Assembly (NCBI RefSeq): GCF_000091305.1
Contig: NC_013929.1
Span: 8,184,001 to 8,248,000, forward strand
DNA length: 64,000 bases
Source of the DNA: Streptomyces scabiei 87.22
GTDB lineage: Bacteria; Actinomycetota; Actinomycetes; Streptomycetales; Streptomycetaceae
Reading direction: 5' to 3'
This document shows, piece by piece, positions 60,485-64,000 of the stretch. Position 1 is the stretch's first letter. Each line of letters starts with the position of its first letter. A program made the translations under genes and the position numbers. The notes under the pieces were generated by a model. It was not told the DNA's origin and did not search any database. It worked only from the letters and a program-made list of their open reading frames with translations.

Positions 60485-60796
60485 ATGCACATGCAGTGTC
60501 CCAAGTGCCATGCGCCGATGCACACCTACAACCGCAGTGGCGTCCAGATCGAGCAGTGCAGCGGCTGTCGTGGGATCTTCCTCGACTACGGCGAGCTGGA
60601 GGCGCTGACCCGTATGGAGGGCCAGTGGGGCGGCGGCCCGGCCGTCCCCCCGCCGCCGGCCGCCCCGCAGTACCCCGCGGGCGGCGGTCACAACGCTCCC
60701 GCCTGGGGAGCCCAGCACGGTGGCCACCACGGCGGTCACCACGGCGGTCACGGTCACCACAACCGCGGCTTCGGCCACATGCTGTTCTCCAGCTGA
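60485..60796 (+). CDS. TFIIB-like zinc-ribbon protein with His-rich tail
   Basis: 103 aa from ATG 60485. Zinc ribbon MQCPKCHAPMHTYNRSGVQI then EQCSGCRGIFLDYGELEAL (two CxxC). The rest is Pro/Gly-rich ending in a His/Gly tract (HGGHHGGHHGGHGHHNRG), suited to bind nickel, zinc or copper. The family is zf-TFIIB, role unknown. Followed by the hairpin at 60839. Confidence 0.87.
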   Translation: MHMQCPKCHAPMHTYNRSGVQIEQCSGCRGIFLDYGELEALTRMEGQWGGGPAVPPPPAAPQYPAGGGHNAPAWGAQHGGHHGGHHGGHGHHNRGFGHMLFSS

Positions 60797-60838
60797 CCGA
60801 GCCGGGCGGGGGGTGCGCAGCGCCCCTCCGCACGACGA

Positions 60839-60869
60839 AGCCCCCGGCCGTACGAGACGGCCGGGGGCT
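60839..60869. terminator. Bidirectional hairpin between zinc-ribbon gene and tRNA cluster
   Basis: AGCCCCCGGCCGT and ACGGCCGGGGGCT form a perfect 13-bp stem with an ACGAG loop. It serves the plus-strand gene and lies just past the last minus-strand tRNA. Confidence 0.85.
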
Positions 60870-60878
60870 CGGTGCGTG

Positions 60879-60950
60879 TGGACGATACTGGGATTGAACC
60901 AGTGACCTCTTCCGTGTCAGGGAAGCGCTCTCCCGCTGAGCTAATCGTCC
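60879..60950 (-). tRNA. tRNA-Val (GAC)
   Basis: 72 nt cloverleaf. Acceptor stem GGACGAT/ATCGTCC, discriminator A, anticodon loop CTGACAC (GAC), T loop TTCAATC. CCA is not encoded. Confidence 0.95.
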
Positions 60951-60984
60951 TCGGGATCACAGCCCGGGGGCGGTGCATCCTGCG

Positions 60985-61056
60985 TGCGCGATACTGGGAT
61001 TGAACCAGTGACCTCTTCCGTGTCAGGGAAGCGCTCTCCCGCTGAGCTAATCGCGC
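60985..61056 (-). tRNA. tRNA-Val (GAC), variant acceptor stem
   Basis: Same body as the neighbours, but the acceptor stem is GCGCGAT/ATCGCGC, with paired changes on both sides. Confidence 0.95.
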
Positions 61057-61096
61057 GGGTCGAAGCCGTCCGGCTCCGGAAGCCCTCGGGCCTCAG

Positions 61097-61168
61097 TGGA
61101 CGATACTGGGATTGAACCAGTGACCTCTTCCGTGTCAGGGAAGCGCTCTCCCGCTGAGCTAATCGTCC
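61097..61168 (-). tRNA. tRNA-Val (GAC)
   Basis: Sequence identical to the copy at 60879-60950 across the 72 nt, anticodon loop CTGACAC. Confidence 0.95.
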
Positions 61169-61172
61169 TTGG

Positions 61173-61243
61173 AGGTGGAGACGGGATTTGAACCCGTGTA
61201 GACGGCTTTGCAGGCCGTTGCCTCGCCTCTCGGCCACTCCACC
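61173..61243 (-). tRNA. tRNA-Cys (GCA)
   Basis: 71 nt. Acceptor GGTGGAG/CTCCACC with U73 discriminator as expected for Cys; anticodon loop CTGCAAA. It is 4 bp upstream of tRNA-Val in the minus direction, so one transcript is likely. Confidence 0.95.
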
Positions 61244-61282
61244 AGGAGTGCGGGGGTCGGGAAGATCCCCCATGTTCCTGCG

Positions 61283-61355
61283 AGCGGACGACCAGGTTCG
61301 AACTGGCGACCTCAACCTTGGCAAGGTTGCGCTCTACCAACTGAGCTACGTCCGC
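61283..61355 (-). tRNA. tRNA-Gly (GCC)
   Basis: 73 nt. Acceptor GCGGACG/CGTCCGC with U73; anticodon loop TTGCCAA gives GCC. First tRNA of the minus-strand cluster Gly-Cys-Val-Val-Val. Confidence 0.95.
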
Positions 61356-61512
61356 TTGTCGTTTCCGGTCCGCTTGCGCGACCCGGCGACGAGTTGAACT
61401 CTAGCGGATTCCGGGGCCAGCACAAAAACGCGTTTGTGCAGCGTGCTGCGGTGCGTCCAGTCCGAGACCCGGCCGGGCCCGCCCGCAGGGCACCCGTCCT
61501 AGACTCGACTGC

Positions 61513-62556
61513 GTGTCCGACCTCCTTCCCCTCGCCCGCTTCGGCGACCTCGTGGCCACCGGTCTCACCGATGTGACCAGCGACGCCGCCGCCCTGGACT
61601 CCGCAGGCTTCTGGGCCGTGTGCGCGGACTACGAGGGCGGTCTGGTGTGCGCGCGCTTCGGTGACGTACGTCGGGAGCCCGCCCCGGCCCCGGTGCCGGG
61701 GGAGTGGTGCGGGCCCGCCGTCGGTGACTGGACGACGTCCCTCGACCGCGCCGCGTACACGGCGGGGGTCCGGCGGATCCGCGAGCACATAGCCGCCGGA
61801 GAGGTGTACCAGGCGAACCTGTGCCGGGTGCTGTCCGCGCCCGTCACCCCGGACGCCGACGTGGACGCCCTGACCGCGCTGCTGGCCCGCGGCAATCCCG
61901 CCCCCTACGCAGGAACGATTCGCCTCCCGGGTCACGGTGTCGAGATCGCCACCGCCTCGCCCGAACTCTTCCTGCGCCGCGACGGCCGGGTCGTCACGTC
62001 GGGCCCGATCAAGGGCACCGGACGCACCGAGGCCGATCTCCTGGACAAGGACCGCGCCGAGAACGTCATGATCGTCGACCTGGTCCGCAACGACATCGGG
62101 CAGGTCTGCGCCACCGGGTCGGTGACCGTGCCCGACCTGTGCGTGGTCGAGAAGCACCCGGGCCTCGTGCACCTGGTGTCGACGGTGCGCGGCGAACTGC
62201 GCGACGGCGCCGGCTGGCCCGAGCTGCTCGCCGCCTCCTTCCCGCCCGGCTCCGTCACCGGCGCGCCGAAGTCCAGCGCCCTGCGCATCATCGACGCCCT
62301 GGAGACCGCGCCGCGCGGCCCGTACACCGGCGGCATCGGCTGGGTCGACGCCGACCGGGGGACGGGAGAGCTGGCGGTCGGGATCCGCACCTTCTGGATC
62401 GACCGGGCGGCGGGCGAACTGCGCTTCGGCACGGGCGCGGGCATCACCTGGGGGTCGGACCCCGAGGCGGAGTGGCGGGAGACCGAGCTGAAGGCGGCCA
62501 GGCTGCTCGCGGTAGCGTCGGGGACGTACGAGGCGAGTGGGAGGACCCTTACGTGA
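61513..62556 (+). CDS. pabB: Chorismate-binding aminodeoxychorismate synthase component I
   Basis: 347 aa from GTG 61513. Joins ammonia to chorismate to form 4-amino-4-deoxychorismate for folate. Chorismate-binding motifs: IAAGEVYQANLCRVLSAPV, SPELFLRRDGRVVTSGPIKG, NVMIVDLVRNDIGQVCATGS, FPPGSVTGAPKSSALRII, GPYTGGIGWVDADRG. Shorter than E. coli PabB because the N-terminal barrel half is reduced, as often in actinobacteria. The stop overlaps pabC (GTGA). The glutaminase partner PabA is not in the window. Confidence 0.93.
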   Translation: MSDLLPLARFGDLVATGLTDVTSDAAALDSAGFWAVCADYEGGLVCARFGDVRREPAPAPVPGEWCGPAVGDWTTSLDRAAYTAGVRRIREHIAAGEVYQANLCRVLSAPVTPDADVDALTALLARGNPAPYAGTIRLPGHGVEIATASPELFLRRDGRVVTSGPIKGTGRTEADLLDKDRAENVMIVDLVRNDIGQVCATGSVTVPDLCVVEKHPGLVHLVSTVRGELRDGAGWPELLAASFPPGSVTGAPKSSALRIIDALETAPRGPYTGGIGWVDADRGTGELAVGIRTFWIDRAAGELRFGTGAGITWGSDPEAEWRETELKAARLLAVASGTYEASGRTLT

Positions 62557-63374
62557 AGATCTGGCTCGACGGCGGACTGCAGGACATCGACTCCGCCCGT
62601 GTCTCCGTCCTCGATCACGGACTGACCGTGGGCGACGGCGTCTTCGAGACCGCGAAGACGGTGGCCGGCCGGCCTTTCGCGCTGACCCGCCATCTCGACC
62701 GTCTGGCCCTCTCGGCACGTGGACTCGGTCTGCCCGAGCCCGACCTCGACGAGGTGCGCCGCGCCTGCTCGGCCGTCGTGGAGGCCAACCCGGTGGCCCT
62801 CGGCCGGCTCCGCATCACCTACACCGGTGGTGTCTCTCCGCTCGGCTCCGACCGGGGCGACCACGGACAGACCCTGGTCGTGGCCCTCGGCGAGACCGCC
62901 CGCCGCGCCGACACCACCGCCGCGATCACCGTCCCGTGGACCCGCAACGAGCGCGGCGCCCTCACCGGCCTGAAGACCACCTCGTACGCCGAGAACGTCG
63001 TGGCCCTCGCCCGCGCCCACGAACGGGGCGCCACCGAGGCGCTGTTCGCCAACACGGTGGGACGGCTCTGCGAGGGCACGGGCTCCAACGTCTTCGTCGT
63101 CCTCGACGGCGAGATCCACACCCCGCCGGTCGCCTCCGGCTGTCTCGCGGGCATCACCCGGGCCCTGGTCGTCGAATGGACCGGCGCCCGCGAGACCGAC
63201 CTGCCGCTGGACGTCCTGGACCGCGCCGACGAGGTCTTCCTGACGTCCAGCCTGCGCGACGTGCAGGCCGTGCACCGCGTCGACGCCCGCGAACTCGTCC
63301 CCGCGCCCGGCCCGGTGACGGCCAAGGCGATGCGGATCTTCGACGAGCGGTCCGGCGACGATCTCGATCCCTGA
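62553..63374 (+). CDS. pabC: Aminodeoxychorismate lyase
   Basis: 273 aa from GTG 62553. Class IV aminotransferase fold: GLTVGDGVFETAKTVAGRPF, RHLDRLALSARGLGL, PLP lysine in TGLKTTSYAENVVALARA, and EGTGSNVFVVLDGEIHTPP. It cleaves aminodeoxychorismate to 4-aminobenzoate and pyruvate. Coupled to pabB. After it, a 16-base direct repeat (GAAGCCTGCGCTCCCC twice) lies at about 63373-63404. Confidence 0.92.
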   Translation: MKIWLDGGLQDIDSARVSVLDHGLTVGDGVFETAKTVAGRPFALTRHLDRLALSARGLGLPEPDLDEVRRACSAVVEANPVALGRLRITYTGGVSPLGSDRGDHGQTLVVALGETARRADTTAAITVPWTRNERGALTGLKTTSYAENVVALARAHERGATEALFANTVGRLCEGTGSNVFVVLDGEIHTPPVASGCLAGITRALVVEWTGARETDLPLDVLDRADEVFLTSSLRDVQAVHRVDARELVPAPGPVTAKAMRIFDERSGDDLDP

Positions 63375-63467
63375 AGCCTGCGCTCCCCGAAGCCTGCGCT
63401 CCCCGAAGTGAAGGCCGCGGCGGATATTCGGCGGACTCCACGCGCGATGGCGGGTAGAACACCCCTG

Positions 63468-64000
63468 ATGACCACCACCCTGCGGCCCATCGAGCCGCTC
63501 CAGCACGCAGCCGACGGTTCCCGTTCGCGCCGCTACCAGGTGTGCGTGAACAGCCGTCCCGCAGGCGAGATCCACCTCGGTACGCGTCCAGGCCCGGCCT
63601 CCTCGGCCGCCCGGATCCTGGACCTGCGCATCGACGAACCGGACCGGCGGCGCGGCAGAGCGACGGTCGCCGCGCTCGCCGCCGAGGAGGTGGCCCGGGG
63701 CTGGGGCTGCCGGCGGATCGAGGCGTCCGTCCCGGCCGGTGCCGGGCCCGCGCTGCGGCTGACCCAGGCGCTCGGCTACGTCCTGCGCAACCGGACCATG
63801 CGCAAGCCCCTCGGCGACACCCCGCCCGAACTGCCCGCGGGCAGCAGGGGCCGGCCCATGACCGAGGCCGAGTACGAACCCTGGAAGGCGGCCGGGCTGG
63901 AGGGCTACGCCCAGGACCTGATCACCCGCGGCGTGCCCGAGGAGGAGGCGTACGCCAGGGCCGCCGAGGACTATGTGCGGTGTCTGCCGCAGGGGGTGGC
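63468..64000 (+). CDS. GNAT-family acetyltransferase, cut by the window end
   Basis: Open from ATG 63468 through the end (177 codons). Starts MTTTLRPIEPLQHAADGSRS; motif A LRIDEPDRRRGRATVAALAA, then GWGCRRIEASVPAGAGPALR and TQALGYVLRNRTMRKPLG. The sequence continues with YEPWKAAGLEGYAQDLITRG, so a longer, probably two-domain acetyltransferase lies beyond the window. Confidence 0.85.
   Translation, partial: MTTTLRPIEPLQHAADGSRSRRYQVCVNSRPAGEIHLGTRPGPASSAARILDLRIDEPDRRRGRATVAALAAEEVARGWGCRRIEASVPAGAGPALRLTQALGYVLRNRTMRKPLGDTPPELPAGSRGRPMTEAEYEPWKAAGLEGYAQDLITRGVPEEEAYARAAEDYVRCLPQGV

Noticed and set aside
58334..60778. 814-codon minus-strand open frame through the tandem array
   Set aside because: Its repeats (RLRRIDSVGLAR-like) are the translation of the DNA repeat, and it runs over the APH-like gene.
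60879..61355. Integrated element at the tRNA cluster
   Set aside because: tRNA genes are common attachment sites, but no integrase, no direct repeat of a tRNA 3' end and no foreign-looking genes were seen.

Overview
The window is a piece of a Streptomyces (or closely related actinomycete) chromosome core. The DNA is very GC-rich with the matching codon bias. GTG and TTG starts and GTGA/ATGA start-stop overlaps are common, and the families present are typical of the genus (NsdA-like TPR regulator, DUF5997, DUF6314, MocR, PhoP-type glpQ). From memory, the gene order TrmH - sensor kinase - pheST - argCJBDR - argH - glpQ - metNIQ - cobL - cobT - cobA - pabBC matches the S. coelicolor SCO154x-SCO159x neighbourhood read backwards. 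That comparison could not be run here.

Layout. 1-6.0 kb: rRNA/tRNA methyltransferase, cytosolic PAS histidine kinase, pheS-pheT. A 186-bp terminal-inverted-repeat element (MITE-like) starts inside the pheT stop codon. 6.4-22.4 kb: accessory regulators and enzymes (SpoIIE-type phosphatase, TPR regulator, Nudix, hydroxyacyl-CoA dehydrogenase, exported glycosidases, EamA exporter divergent to a MocR regulator, DUF proteins, a LysR-type sensor domain without HTH, a leucine-rich-variant repeat protein). 23.3-28.2 kb: arginine operon argC-J-B-D-R behind a promoter overlapped by an ARG box; argH at 34.4 kb has its own ARG box. 28.4-32.6 kb: a minus-strand flavin group (PNPOx-like protein, ferric-reductase-like transmembrane oxidoreductase, an exported protein with three FMN-binding domains, and ApbE, which attaches FMN to such domains). 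It reads as a route for moving electrons from cytosolic NAD(P)H to extracytosolic covalent flavins. 32.9-34.2 kb: secreted protein with three near-identical two-cysteine repeats. 36-43.7 kb: aldo/keto reductase, TetR plus MFS exporter with a four-half-site operator, acyltransferase, exported glycerophosphodiesterase with a PHO-box-like array, sigma-like factor, GNAT, two small membrane proteins. 43.9-46.9 kb: metNIQ transporter preceded by a leaderless 28-codon peptide ending in Cys/Met codons and by hairpins, a probable ribosome-mediated attenuator. 47.7-55.2 kb: cobalamin genes cobL, a BluB-CobT fusion with a roughly 900-residue acidic low-complexity N-terminus, and cobA/cysG-like. 55-61.5 kb: second TrmH, Ser/Thr kinase, small proteins, a large tandem-repeat array of about 180-bp units, APH-like kinase, a tRNA cluster (Val x3, Cys, Gly). 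61.5-64 kb: folate/PABA genes pabB-pabC and a GNAT running off the end.

Several copies of short interspersed Streptomyces repeats (GGGGCGCGGGGAACTGCGCG type and GGCACCTCCC...GGGGGAG type) lie between genes. Two appear to have been absorbed in frame into coding sequences (phosphatase C-terminus, MocR regulator).
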